Source: Psychromicrobium lacuslunae (GTDB lineage Bacteria > Actinomycetota > Actinomycetes > Actinomycetales > Micrococcaceae). From it: a stretch of DNA of 64,000 bases. The notes below the pieces were generated by a model. It was not told the DNA's origin. It searched no databases and saw only the letters and a program-made list of their open reading frames with translations. Below, piece by piece: positions 26,573 to 36,669 of the stretch. The translations under genes were made by a program, and so were the position numbers. The first letter of the stretch is position 1, and every line of letters begins with the position of its first letter. The stretch spans positions 1,364,001-1,428,000 of the forward strand of contig NZ_CP011005.1 of assembly GCF_000950575.1 (NCBI RefSeq). Reading direction: 5' to 3'.

Positions 26573-29017
26573 ATGCTGCAAGTCGCTCTCGCCCAAGTCA
26601 AAACCCATGCCAGACGATTCATTGCCATCGGCCTTGCAGTGATGCTCGCGGTTGGTTTCCTGGTCGCCACGCTCCTGGTTGGCAGCTCCACTCAAGCCAC
26701 CCTGAAAGCCAGCATTGGTCAGTCTTTCAACAAAGCTGATGCCGTTATTTCGAGCACTGATTACACTAAACCGCTCAGCTCGGCGAATTTCGAGGCCGTG
26801 AAAAAGGTCTCCGGGGTCAAAGAGAGCTACGCTCAGCTTTCGGCTCAAATCCAGGTCAGCGCAAAGGAGGGCAGCTTCAACGCGCAACTCCAAAACACCG
26901 CGCCGAGCGCCGCACTGCAATCCGGATCGCTGATCAAGGGCAACCTGCCCAGTGCTCCGAACCAAGTGGCAATCGATCAGCAATCGGCCGAGCGTCAACA
27001 ACTCAATGTCGGCTCGACAGTGACATTGAGCAATGCCAAAGGCGAGCAGGCTCAGGCCACCGTGACCGCTTTGATCAAGCCGAGTAATGACCCTAAAGCC
27101 TCAGGCATGGCTCAAATGCTGGCCAGTTCACAGACCGTGACACCGCTGGCCACCTTGCCCTTATCCTTCGATACCATCCAGCTGAAGCTTGACTCCCCGC
27201 TCAGCCAGAGCAGCAAGACCGCGATCGAAAAGGCGCTCCAATCAACCGGCCTGACCGAGTACACAGTGCTAAATTCCGACGAGCAGACCACCGCGGTGAT
27301 GAAGCAAATGACCGGCGGCCAGGATGTGCTCACCATTGTGCTGTTGGCTTTCGCCGCAATCGCACTGATAGTTGCCGCGCTAGTGGTCGCCAATACCTTT
27401 GCGGTCTTGGTGGCTCAGCGGACCAAGGAGCTGGCGCTACTGCGTTGCGTGGGGGCAAACCGCAGCCAAATCCGCAATTCAGTATTACTTGAAGCCCTCG
27501 TGGTCGGAGTGATTTCCTCGCTCGTCGGCATTGCCCTAGCAATTGGCGGGATGGCCGCACTGGTCGCAGTGCTGAGCACCGTCCCCGGCTACGAATTCGC
27601 CACCTTCGAGGCGAATTGGCTCGCACCCACCGTCGGATTGATCATCGGTGTACTACTCACCCTGGTGGCCGCACTAGTCCCGGCCCGGGCAGCCACCGCA
27701 GTCGCTCCGCTCGCCGCGATGCGCCCCGCCGAGGACGCCACGCTGAGCAATCGAAGCGGTCGGCTCCGGCTGGTGATCGGCGGCTTGCTCATCGTGATTG
27801 GTGGCCTTGCCTTGGCCGCCGGAGCGGTTTCCGCGAATCTAATGATCGCGGTACCCGGCGGTGCCGCCAGTTTCATCGGTTTGCTACTGTGCGCCAACCT
27901 CTTTGTACCACGGCTGGTTTCCGGAGTCGGCAAACTCGCTGCCCCGGCCGGAGTGCCAGGCAAACTGGCAGCCCTGAATGCGGTGCGAAACCCCGGACGG
28001 ACCACAGCGACGGCAGCAGCTTTGCTAATCGGTGTCACCTTAGTCTCCATGATGGTCACCGGCGCGGCTACCGCGCGGAGCGCTTTCGACTCCACCCTCG
28101 AAGACCGCTATCCGGTCGACGTTTTAGTCAACGATGGTAAATATACGCCGCAACAGCTCAACGCGGTGAAGAACCTGCCAGGCGTAACTCAAACCGTCGG
28201 CGTTCCCAAAGTTGGCGAATTGGCTGGCAACTCGGCCGGCACTCCGGTCTACGGTATCTCGACAGCAGATGCGAATCTGCTGCTGAGTACCCCGCAGAAC
28301 CGAGTGCAACCGGGCCAACTGCTGATGCCTAAGGGCACCAAAGCCACTTCGCTGCCGATGCTTGCCAAGGGTAGTGCCGCGAAAGAGCTGCCCATTGCCC
28401 AAGCCACCGTCGACTATTTACCGGTGATGGTCAACTTGGAGACTGTCTCGGCGCCGGACGGAGCGGAACAGCAGGTCTGGATCAAGCTGGCCCCGGGACA
28501 GGACAACGGTCAGCTGCTTGAACTACAGGGCAAAATTGCCAAAGCCCTCGGCGTTCAGGACTATCAAGTAGCCGGCGGCGCATTGATCAAGGCCTCCTTT
28601 AATCAGGTGATCGACATCCTACTAATGGTGGTCACCGGGTTGCTCGCCATAGCGATCCTGATTGCGTTGATCGGCGTCGCGAATACCCTTTCGCTCTCGG
28701 TCCTCGAACGAACCCGGGAGAACGCGCTGCTTCGAGCGCTCGGACTGACCAAACGAGCCCTACGCGGCATGCTTGCCCTGGAAGCCGTGCTGGTCGCCGG
28801 AGTCGCTGCCCTGATCGGCGTGGTGCTGGGCAGCTTGTACGGCTGGCTCGGTGCGCAGTCCGGCCTGGGCAGTCTCACTGCCGTGATGCCGAACATCCCT
28901 TGGTTGCAGCTGCTGGTGATTGTGTTGATCGCAGCGGTAGCTGGTCTGGCCGCTTCGGTGATCCCAGCCCGACGGGCCGCTCGACTCTCGCCGGTTGAAG
29001 GCTTAGCCACCGATTAA
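26573..29017 (+). CDS. FtsX/MacB-like ABC transporter permease
   Basis: From ATG 26573 (one base after the ATPase stop) the product is 814 residues. It has an N-terminal membrane segment (residues ~15-38), an extracytoplasmic domain, three membrane segments (~255-400), a fourth/fifth pair (~430-490), a second extracytoplasmic domain and three C-terminal segments. Two FtsX cores each contain the LALLRCVGANRSQIR / NALLRALGLTKRALR loop typical of such permeases. It probably exports hydrophobic peptides or lipids; the substrate is unknown. The longer in-frame extension to 26468 overlaps the ATPase and is not used. Confidence 0.92.
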   Translation: MLQVALAQVKTHARRFIAIGLAVMLAVGFLVATLLVGSSTQATLKASIGQSFNKADAVISSTDYTKPLSSANFEAVKKVSGVKESYAQLSAQIQVSAKEGSFNAQLQNTAPSAALQSGSLIKGNLPSAPNQVAIDQQSAERQQLNVGSTVTLSNAKGEQAQATVTALIKPSNDPKASGMAQMLASSQTVTPLATLPLSFDTIQLKLDSPLSQSSKTAIEKALQSTGLTEYTVLNSDEQTTAVMKQMTGGQDVLTIVLLAFAAIALIVAALVVANTFAVLVAQRTKELALLRCVGANRSQIRNSVLLEALVVGVISSLVGIALAIGGMAALVAVLSTVPGYEFATFEANWLAPTVGLIIGVLLTLVAALVPARAATAVAPLAAMRPAEDATLSNRSGRLRLVIGGLLIVIGGLALAAGAVSANLMIAVPGGAASFIGLLLCANLFVPRLVSGVGKLAAPAGVPGKLAALNAVRNPGRTTATAAALLIGVTLVSMMVTGAATARSAFDSTLEDRYPVDVLVNDGKYTPQQLNAVKNLPGVTQTVGVPKVGELAGNSAGTPVYGISTADANLLLSTPQNRVQPGQLLMPKGTKATSLPMLAKGSAAKELPIAQATVDYLPVMVNLETVSAPDGAEQQVWIKLAPGQDNGQLLELQGKIAKALGVQDYQVAGGALIKASFNQVIDILLMVVTGLLAIAILIALIGVANTLSLSVLERTRENALLRALGLTKRALRGMLALEAVLVAGVAALIGVVLGSLYGWLGAQSGLGSLTAVMPNIPWLQLLVIVLIAAVAGLAASVIPARRAARLSPVEGLATD

Positions 29018-29026
29018 GCACAGCAA

Positions 29027-29077
29027 AACTGAGGGCGGATATCCTGGGCCAGACCGGCCCGAGATATCCGCCCTCAG
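29027..29077. terminator. Bidirectional terminator between the ABC permease and metG
   Basis: A 16-bp perfect stem (29027-29042 with 29062-29077) carries an inner GGGCC/GGCCC hairpin. TTTT follows on the minus strand, fitting metG; the permease gene converges from the other side. Confidence 0.85.
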
Positions 29078-29116
29078 TCATCTCCACTCATCGCGAGTCT
29101 ATGAAGTCCGAAAAAT

Positions 29117-30682
29117 TCAGCTCCCGGTAGGTTCCTCGTAGCGTGGGAAAATCGGCTGCGGGGCGGGCAAGGCGGTGCCGGGCTGCAGCGCTGAGTCAAT
29201 CGCACTGAAGTCCCTCGCCCCGTGCTGCGCTGAAACTCCCAGCACGTCCAAGAGCTTCGCCGCCGACTCCGGCATCACCGGCTGAATCAGTAGCGCAACG
29301 ATCCGGAGCACCTCGAGCGTGACGTAGAGCACGGTGGCCATCCGGGCAGGATCGGTTTTACGCAGCACCCAGGGAGCTTGCTCGGCAAAGTAGGCGTTGG
29401 TCTCCCCCAGCACCGTCCAAATTGCCTCCAGCGCACGGTGGAACTCCTGTACCTGATAGGCCGCCCGGTTAGTTTCAAGCAAGGCGCGCGCCTGAGCCAG
29501 AATAGCTTGATCCGCCTCAGTGAGTTCGCCCGGCTGCGGAACCTGTGCCTCGCAGTTTTTTGCCACCATCGACAGTGAACGCTGTGCCAGGTTTCCGAGA
29601 TTATTGGCCAGATCGGAGTTCATCCGGCCAACGATGGCGTCATGGCTGTAGTTGCCATCCTGACCGTAGGAAAACTCACGGAGCATGAAGAAGCGCACCG
29701 CGTCACGGCCGTAACTGGCTACCCAGTCAGCGGGAGCCACCACATTGCCAATCGACTTGGACATCTTAACGCCGTTATTGAACAGGAAGCCGTGGATCAT
29801 TACCCGTTTCGGCAATTCGATCCCGGCGCTCATCAGGAAGGCTGGCCAGAACACTGCATGGAACCGGGAGATATCTTTGCCAATAATGTGCACATCGGCG
29901 GGCCAGAACCGCCACTGCGCTGAGTCGGTGTCTGGGAAGCCTGCGCCGGTCAGGTAGTTAGTCAGCGCGTCCACCCAGACGTACATTACGTGCTTGTCGT
30001 TGCCGGGCACCGGAATGCCCCAGTCGAAGGAAGTGCGACTGATCGAGAGATCTTGCAGTCCCGATTTCACGAAGCTGATCACTTCATTGAAGCGGTAGCG
30101 CGGCGCGGCGAACTCAGGCTGGCTCTGATAGAGCTCGAGCAGCTTCTCCTGATACTGCGAGAGCCGGAAAAAATAGGATTCTTCCTCGGTCCAGGTGACC
30201 TCGGTATCGGTCTCCTTGGAGTAGCGCAGACCGTCTTCGCGCAGCTCGGTCTCGTCGTCGTTGTAGAAGGCCTCATCCCGTACCGAGTACCAGCCAGCGT
30301 ATTTATCCAGGTAGATATCGCCATTGGCTTCCATCCGACGCCATAGCTCCTGAGCGGCGACCTTATGATCAGCGTCGGTGGTGCGAATGAAGCGGTCAAA
30401 GCTGCTGTTCACCAGGTGATGCACCTCCCGGATCGCAGCAGAGTTTCGGTCGACGAGTTGCTTTGGGCTAATCCCTTCTTTTTCGGCGGTCTGCTGAACT
30501 TTCAGGCCGTGCTCGTCAGTGCCGGTCATATAAAAAACGTCGAAACCATCCAGGCGCTTGAAACGAGCCAAGGCGTCGGCGGAAATGTACTCATAGGCAT
30601 GGCCAATATGCGGCACACCATTGGGGTAGGTAATCGCCGTGGTGAGGTAGAACGGAGGTTTATCAGAAGACGTAGTAGACAC
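29117..30682 (-). CDS. metG: Methionyl-tRNA synthetase
   Basis: This class I synthetase (521 residues) has [22 protein letters not shown] (HIGH), [23 protein letters not shown] and the KMSKS loop [10 protein letters not shown] near residue 310. No zinc-knuckle cysteines are visible, as in the short MetG type. GTG 30682 is favoured because AAGGGG lies 5 nt upstream; GTG 30688 is the alternative and adds two residues. Confidence 0.95.
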   Translation of the reverse strand: MSTTSSDKPPFYLTTAITYPNGVPHIGHAYEYISADALARFKRLDGFDVFYMTGTDEHGLKVQQTAEKEGISPKQLVDRNSAAIREVHHLVNSSFDRFIRTTDADHKVAAQELWRRMEANGDIYLDKYAGWYSVRDEAFYNDDETELREDGLRYSKETDTEVTWTEEESYFFRLSQYQEKLLELYQSQPEFAAPRYRFNEVISFVKSGLQDLSISRTSFDWGIPVPGNDKHVMYVWVDALTNYLTGAGFPDTDSAQWRFWPADVHIIGKDISRFHAVFWPAFLMSAGIELPKRVMIHGFLFNNGVKMSKSIGNVVAPADWVASYGRDAVRFFMLREFSYGQDGNYSHDAIVGRMNSDLANNLGNLAQRSLSMVAKNCEAQVPQPGELTEADQAILAQARALLETNRAAYQVQEFHRALEAIWTVLGETNAYFAEQAPWVLRKTDPARMATVLYVTLEVLRIVALLIQPVMPESAAKLLDVLGVSAQHGARDFSAIDSALQPGTALPAPQPIFPRYEEPTGS

Positions 30683-30755
30683 AGTCACCCCTTGAAAATA
30701 CCGTCAGCCCGGCGGCTTAAGAAATCGTTACGACGTTGACCGATCGCTGACTCAG

Positions 30756-31502
30756 CTAAGCAAGCAGGTCAATGCCGAAGTGCTGCAGCAGCGCTTCACT
30801 CCCCCGTGGCGTTATTTTGAGTGCCCGACTGCTCTGCCGCTGGGCCACCCAGCCCTGCTCCAGGAAGCACTCAAACAAGCCGCGCCCGAGCTTTCCGGCC
30901 AGGTGATGATTTTGCTCGGTCCAGTCGATGCAATAGCGAATCAGTGGCCGGTTGCCCGGCACCAGTTTGACCCCTAAGCTACCGATAAAATCATCCCCGG
31001 CCGGAGTCAGCCGGTAATCATGATCCCGTCCCGCACTAGCCGGTCGATCCGCCTGGCTTTTCAGCCGATGATAGGTACCATCCCCTCCACAGAGCAGCTC
31101 CTGACGCAGCATGCTTTGCATCACCGAAACCCCCAACCTGCCAGCGAGATGGTCATAGCAAGTACGAGCCAAACTCAATTGCGCGGCCTTAGTTCCTTCT
31201 CGCAGCGAACGGATTGGTTCCTCAGAGGCGAGCTCAGAGAGCTTTTCTATTACCTCGGCGACCTGCGCACTGGCCAGCCGGTAGTAGCGGTTCCTGCCGT
31301 ACTCGGTGACCGCAATCATGCCGCCTTCATGCAGCTTGCGCAGGTGGCTGCTCGCTGTGGAACGGCTGATCCCAGCTTCGCTGGCCAGAGTGCTGGCGGG
31401 CAGCTCCTTACCGGAGTGCAGCGCCATCAAGATACGGCTGCGCGCTCGATCGGCGAAAAGCTCGCCGACCCGGGACAGATTGACTTCTCCTCGCACCGTC
31501 AT
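30756..31502 (-). CDS. ArsR-type winged-helix transcriptional regulator
   Basis: The 248-residue protein has an N-terminal ArsR-like HTH (VGELFADRARSRILMALHSGKELPASTLASEAGISRSTASSHLRKLHEGGMIAVTEYGRNRYYRL, residues ~10-75). An uncharacterised C-terminal region follows, ending in an ARQSSRALKITPRGSEALLQHFGI-type segment. It follows the MFS gene after 4 bp and probably regulates that exporter. No metal-binding cysteine motif of classical ArsR is seen. Confidence 0.85.
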   Translation of the reverse strand: MTVRGEVNLSRVGELFADRARSRILMALHSGKELPASTLASEAGISRSTASSHLRKLHEGGMIAVTEYGRNRYYRLASAQVAEVIEKLSELASEEPIRSLREGTKAAQLSLARTCYDHLAGRLGVSVMQSMLRQELLCGGDGTYHRLKSQADRPASAGRDHDYRLTPAGDDFIGSLGVKLVPGNRPLIRYCIDWTEQNHHLAGKLGRGLFECFLEQGWVAQRQSSRALKITPRGSEALLQHFGIDLLA

Positions 31503-31506
31503 GTCC

Positions 31507-32991
31507 TCACTTTAGCTCCGCGACCACACTGGCGGCACCGTGATGATCCGGTCCTTCCGGTCCAGCCAAGCCGGGCCGGAAGGTGCTGGGCCGCGCGGCG
31601 GTGGCGAACCAGGTGCCCACCACTGCGAGCAGATAACAACCCGCAACAATGATCATTAGCGGCACCAGAATCGCCGTACTGTCCGGACGGCTGCCTAGCA
31701 CGGCACCCAGCACCGCAATACCGATGGCGCCGCCCATCTGACGGGAAGTGTTCAACACCCCGCTGGCCAAACCACGGTGCTGGTGGGGAGCCGAGTAGAG
31801 CGCCACCGAAGTCATCGCGGGCATCGCCAAGGAACACAATCCCAGCACACCCATGCCGACCATAAGGAGCGGAATCGATCCGTTCAGTCCGGCCAGCAAC
31901 ACGATGAGAGCGCCGATAATTCCGGAACAGAAACCTAAGAGCATCGGGATCCGCGGGCCGAAGCGAGCGGCCAGGAAGCCGCTAGCCGGAGCCCCGAAAC
32001 AGACCACCACGGCGAGCGGGAAAACAGCCAAACCGCTAGCTATCCCGGTTAGCCCGAGCACGCTCTGTAAGACCAAAGTGGCACAAAGCAGAGTGCCGTA
32101 AATACAGAAGTTGAATAAGAAGCCGACGCCAATAGCCCAACTAAACGTTGCAGACGAAAAGATCTTCAGTGGCAACATCGCTGCTGGGCGTCGCTCGCGT
32201 TGGATGAAGAAATACCCCAGTACGACCGCGACAAGTAGCGGGAGCAAATAGTAAAGCAAGTCGCCGTGGCTGGTTTCGATGATGCCTGCAGTCAGCGCCG
32301 CCAGCATCAGCACGCCCAATAATGCACCTAACAGATCTAAGGGGCGTTGCTGTGCCGGTGACTCTGCCGCGAGCAAGCGAATAACCAGCCCAATCAGCAG
32401 CGCAATCGGGATATTCAGCCAGAAAATCGACTGCCAAGAGAAGCTACTCAGCAGCAGTCCGCCGAGCAGCGGGCCGGCCGCGAATCCCACGCTCGCCACC
32501 CCACCCCAGACGCCCAGGGCCCTGGCTCGTGCGGCTGGCTCCGGAAAGAGCCGACTTACTAGGGCCAGCGACGAAGGTAGCAACACCGCTGCCCCGAGGC
32601 CCTGGAACACTCTGCCGGCGATCAGCCAACCGAGTTGCGGAGCAAGTGCGCAAAGCACCGAGGCTAGGGTGAAGAGCACTATGCCGCTCAGGCAAAGTTT
32701 TCGGTGTCCGATTCGGTCGCCCAAGGAGCCAGCGGTCAGCATAAAGGCGGCAAAGGGCACTGTGTAACCATCAACCACCCACTGCATCGCACTCACATCC
32801 CCACCCAGATCATGCCGGATGGCGCTCAGCGCAATGGTGACAATAGAGGCGTCCAACTGAATCAGCGCAAAGGCCAGCGAGAGCGCAATCAACGCGAACC
32901 AATTTTGCCGCGCCGTAGCTGCGGTATTTGTCAGATTTGACGTGTCTATTGGACTTGATTGTCCTTGCGGCGTGGGCCCGGTGGGGTGCAT
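31507..32991 (-). CDS. MFS multidrug transporter (DHA2, 14-TM)
   Basis: The 494-residue membrane protein has LDASIVTIALSAIRHDLGG (motif D1), the GSLGDRIGHRKLCLSG loop (motif A), and LALVSRLFPEPAARARALGVWGGVASVGFAAGPLLGGLL (motif C, proton antiporter). About 14 hydrophobic segments fit the EmrB/QacA group. It is transcribed with the ArsR-type regulator downstream. The substrate is unknown. Confidence 0.9.
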   Translation of the reverse strand: MHPTGPTPQGQSSPIDTSNLTNTAATARQNWFALIALSLAFALIQLDASIVTIALSAIRHDLGGDVSAMQWVVDGYTVPFAAFMLTAGSLGDRIGHRKLCLSGIVLFTLASVLCALAPQLGWLIAGRVFQGLGAAVLLPSSLALVSRLFPEPAARARALGVWGGVASVGFAAGPLLGGLLLSSFSWQSIFWLNIPIALLIGLVIRLLAAESPAQQRPLDLLGALLGVLMLAALTAGIIETSHGDLLYYLLPLLVAVVLGYFFIQRERRPAAMLPLKIFSSATFSWAIGVGFLFNFCIYGTLLCATLVLQSVLGLTGIASGLAVFPLAVVVCFGAPASGFLAARFGPRIPMLLGFCSGIIGALIVLLAGLNGSIPLLMVGMGVLGLCSLAMPAMTSVALYSAPHQHRGLASGVLNTSRQMGGAIGIAVLGAVLGSRPDSTAILVPLMIIVAGCYLLAVVGTWFATAARPSTFRPGLAGPEGPDHHGAASVVAELK

Positions 32992-33102
32992 TAGCTCTCC
33001 TTGCTGATTGCTTCTCAGTCAAGTCTGCAACCGGAATGATTCGCTCACGGTCGAACTATTATGTCTTAGCCGCGGGATGGCAAAAATCCACCAAAACAAA
33101 CA

Positions 33103-33146
33103 ACTGCCCGGCGGACCGCTATCTTCTGGCGGTACACCGGGCAGTT
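33103..33146 (-). terminator. Intrinsic terminator of serA
   Basis: The stem CTGCCCGG...CCGGGCAG encloses an inner ACCGC/GCGGT stem, and on the minus strand is followed by TTGTTTGTTTTGG. It begins about 20 bp after the serA stop. Confidence 0.85.
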
Positions 33147-33166
33147 AGAGAGCTGGGACTGTCTAC

Positions 33167-34801
33167 CTACCCTTCCAGGTCAACCTCGCGTGCGGTACTG
33201 GCCTCAATCGAGGCCCGCACGGTGTCAAGCACAGCTTGCGGAACCGCGCTATCCACGGTGAGCAGGCAGAGCACCTGACGGCCCGCAGCAGATCCCGTCG
33301 AACTAATCGAACTCGTTGAATTGGCGTCAGCGGCCCGGGACACCTGCATCCCGGCGATGTTGATACCGTTCTCAGCAAGAATGCCACCGACCGTGCCGAC
33401 CACACCGGGGCGGTCCTGGTAGATCAGCACGATCAAATGATCGCTGATCGGGATTTCGACGTCGTAACCATTCACGCCGACCAGTTTCTCGATTTGCTTG
33501 GGCCCGGTCAGCGTGCCGGAAACCGAGATTTGCGAACCGTCCGAAAGAGCGCCGCGCAGGGTCAGCACATTGCGGTAATCGGTGGCTTCTTCGGTGGTGA
33601 TCAGCCTCACGTTGATGCCACGCTGCTCGGCCAGTACCGGAGCGTTCACATAGGAGACTTGTTCGCTCACCACATCGGTGAAAACGCCCTTGAGCGCCGC
33701 CAATTCGAGCGCCTTGACGTCCTTAACAGCGATTTCACCGGCCACCTCGACGTCGATCTGGGTTACCGAAGCATGGGTCAGGGCGGTAAAGACTCGACCG
33801 AGCTTTTCGATCAGTGGGATGCCCGGACGGACGTCTTTATCGATCACGCCACCCGCCACGTTCACGGCGTCCGGCACCAACTCGCCTGCTAAGGCCAGAC
33901 GCACGGATTTCGCCACCGAAACACCCGCCTTCTCCTGAGCTTCATCGGTGGAAGCTCCCAGGTGGGGGGTGACAACGACATTATCCAGGCCGAAGAAGGG
34001 CAGATCAGTGGACGGTTCTTTCACGAAAACGTCGATGCCCGCGCCCGCGATCTCGCCTGTTTGCAGCGCATCATAGAGCGCAGATTCGTCGATCAGACCG
34101 CCACGCGCCACGTTCACCACATAGGCGCTGTTCTTCATCTTCTTGAAGGCCTCGGGTCCAATCATCCCCACGGTCTCTGGCGTCTTTGGCATGTGGATGG
34201 TGATGAAGTCCGACTGTTCGAGCAACTCGTCGAGGGTGACTAGCTGCACGCCGAGCTGAGCTGCCCGGGCACTGGTGACATAGGGATCGTAAGCCAGAAT
34301 CTGGGTCTCAAAGGCTTGCAATCGGGCAGCAATCAGGGCACCGATCCGGCCCAGGCCGATAATGCCGATCTTCTTCTCATACAGCTCGGTGCCGGTGTAT
34401 TTGGAGCGTTTCCACTCCCCCGCTTTGAGCGCCGAGCTGGCCGCCGGGATATGCCGAGCCAAGCTCAGGATGTGCCCCACCGTGAGTTCGGCAGCGGAAA
34501 CGATATTAGAGGTCGGTGCATTGACCACCATCACCCCAGCCTGAGTGGCGGCTTTGATGTCGACATTGTCGAGGCCGACGCCGGCCCGGGCGATCACCCT
34601 GAGCTTCTTAGCGGCAGCGATGGCTTCAGCATCGACCTGGGTGGCGGAGCGCACCAGAATAGCGTCGACGTCGGTAATCGCGGAAAGCAATTGCGCACGG
34701 TCCGCACCGTCGGTCTGACGGATCTCAAAATCCGGGCCGAGGGCTTCGACGGTCGCGGGGGAAAGTTCTTCGGCGAGCAACACTACGGGCTTAGCAGTCA
34801 C
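33167..34801 (-). CDS. serA: D-3-phosphoglycerate dehydrogenase
   Basis: SerA starts serine synthesis from 3-phosphoglycerate. The 544-residue enzyme is the long type I form: catalytic/NAD domain (GIIGLGRIGALIAARL; ARGGLIDESAL; His in TPHLGASTDEAQ), an allosteric substrate-binding domain, and a C-terminal ACT domain (LIVLIYQDRPGVVGTVGGILAENGINIAGMQVSR). An ANSTSSISSTGSAA insertion (about residues 493-506) interrupts the ACT domain and makes the protein ~15 residues longer than usual (see findings). It lies downstream of the ilvBNC operon. Confidence 0.94.
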   Translation of the reverse strand: MTAKPVVLLAEELSPATVEALGPDFEIRQTDGADRAQLLSAITDVDAILVRSATQVDAEAIAAAKKLRVIARAGVGLDNVDIKAATQAGVMVVNAPTSNIVSAAELTVGHILSLARHIPAASSALKAGEWKRSKYTGTELYEKKIGIIGLGRIGALIAARLQAFETQILAYDPYVTSARAAQLGVQLVTLDELLEQSDFITIHMPKTPETVGMIGPEAFKKMKNSAYVVNVARGGLIDESALYDALQTGEIAGAGIDVFVKEPSTDLPFFGLDNVVVTPHLGASTDEAQEKAGVSVAKSVRLALAGELVPDAVNVAGGVIDKDVRPGIPLIEKLGRVFTALTHASVTQIDVEVAGEIAVKDVKALELAALKGVFTDVVSEQVSYVNAPVLAEQRGINVRLITTEEATDYRNVLTLRGALSDGSQISVSGTLTGPKQIEKLVGVNGYDVEIPISDHLIVLIYQDRPGVVGTVGGILAENGINIAGMQVSRAADANSTSSISSTGSAAGRQVLCLLTVDSAVPQAVLDTVRASIEASTAREVDLEG

Positions 34802-34855
34802 GGGGATTCCTCGGGATCAGTCGGTCGGGATATCAGCAGTCTATTGATACAGCGA

Positions 34856-34889
34856 AGGCCGAGCCCACACTATTACGTGAGCTCGGCCT
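34856..34889 (-). terminator. Hairpin in the serA-ilvC gap
   Basis: AGGCCGAGC (34856-34864) and GCTCGGCCT (34881-34889) form a 9-bp stem with a 16-nt loop. No T-run follows. The remainder of 34802-35067 shows no gene. Confidence 0.5.
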
Positions 34890-35006
34890 CATCGCCGTCG
34901 TACATTCACTTCTTCGCGAGTTCGGGGTGCCTCGCGGATTCGCGTGTTTTTACAGGCGAATCCGAGAACCACCCACGAATTCACCGGAAGGGGCGGTTCG
35001 CGAACA

Positions 35007-35066
35007 GAGTGGGACGCGAGGGCCCCACCGTGGCGACGTAGTCGACACTGTGGGAGCGTCCCACTC
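35007..35066 (-). terminator. Inverted repeat directly after ilvC
   Basis: GAGTGGGACGC (35007-35017) and GCGTCCCACTC (35056-35066) are perfect 11-bp arms separated by 38 nt, two bases after the ilvC stop. It is a possible 3'-end structure of the ilvBNC mRNA; there is no U-tract. Confidence 0.5.
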
Positions 35067-35067
35067 G

Positions 35068-36117
<1,050 letters not shown>

Positions 36118-36154
36118 TCAAAAGAATGTCGTTGATATTTCTCAGATTACGGGG

Positions 36155-36667
36155 TTAGGCGCTGCGGAGGGCGCGTTCGCTCATCGAACGAGCGCCTCGA
36201 CCAATCGCCAGCGTGCCGGATTGCACGATTTCCCGGACGCCGAAGGGCTCCAGCACATTGAGCAGTGCTGTGAGCTTTTCGGGGTGGCCGGTGGCCTCGA
36301 TAATAAGTGAATCCTGGGATACATCCACTACCGCGGCGCGGAACAAATCTGCAGCTTGGGTGACCTGCAGCCGGGTTGCCGCATCCGCGCGTACTTTGAC
36401 CAGGATGTGGTCGCGTTGCACGGAGGAATCCGAAACCAGTTCAACGATTTTGATCACATTGACTAGTTTGTTCAGTTGTTTGGTGACCTGTTCGATCAAA
36501 TCTCCTTCGGCTTCCACCACCACGGTGATCCGGGAGACCCCGGTGACCTCGGTGGGGCCGACGGCGAGCGAGTTGATGTTGAAGGCGCGGCGGGCGAACA
36601 GGCTGGAAACCCTGGTCAGCACGCCGGGCTTGTCTTCAACCAAAACGGAAAGGGTATGGCGCGACAT
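36155..36667 (-). CDS. ilvN: Acetolactate synthase small (regulatory) subunit
   Basis: The 170-residue product has an N-terminal ACT domain (HTLSVLVEDKPGVLTRVSSLFARRAFNINSLAVG) that mediates valine feedback inhibition, and a C-terminal domain (ALLNVLEPFGVREIVQSG). I chose ATG 36667, with AGGAGG 7 nt upstream, 2 bp after the ilvB stop, over an in-frame codon at 36688 inside ilvB. Confidence 0.95.
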   Translation of the reverse strand: MSRHTLSVLVEDKPGVLTRVSSLFARRAFNINSLAVGPTEVTGVSRITVVVEAEGDLIEQVTKQLNKLVNVIKIVELVSDSSVQRDHILVKVRADAATRLQVTQAADLFRAAVVDVSQDSLIIEATGHPEKLTALLNVLEPFGVREIVQSGTLAIGRGARSMSERALRSA

Positions 36668-36669
36668 GT

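Noticed and set aside
34316-35041. 241-residue open frame opposite serA
   Set aside because: Antisense shadow of serA; composition follows the opposite-strand codons.
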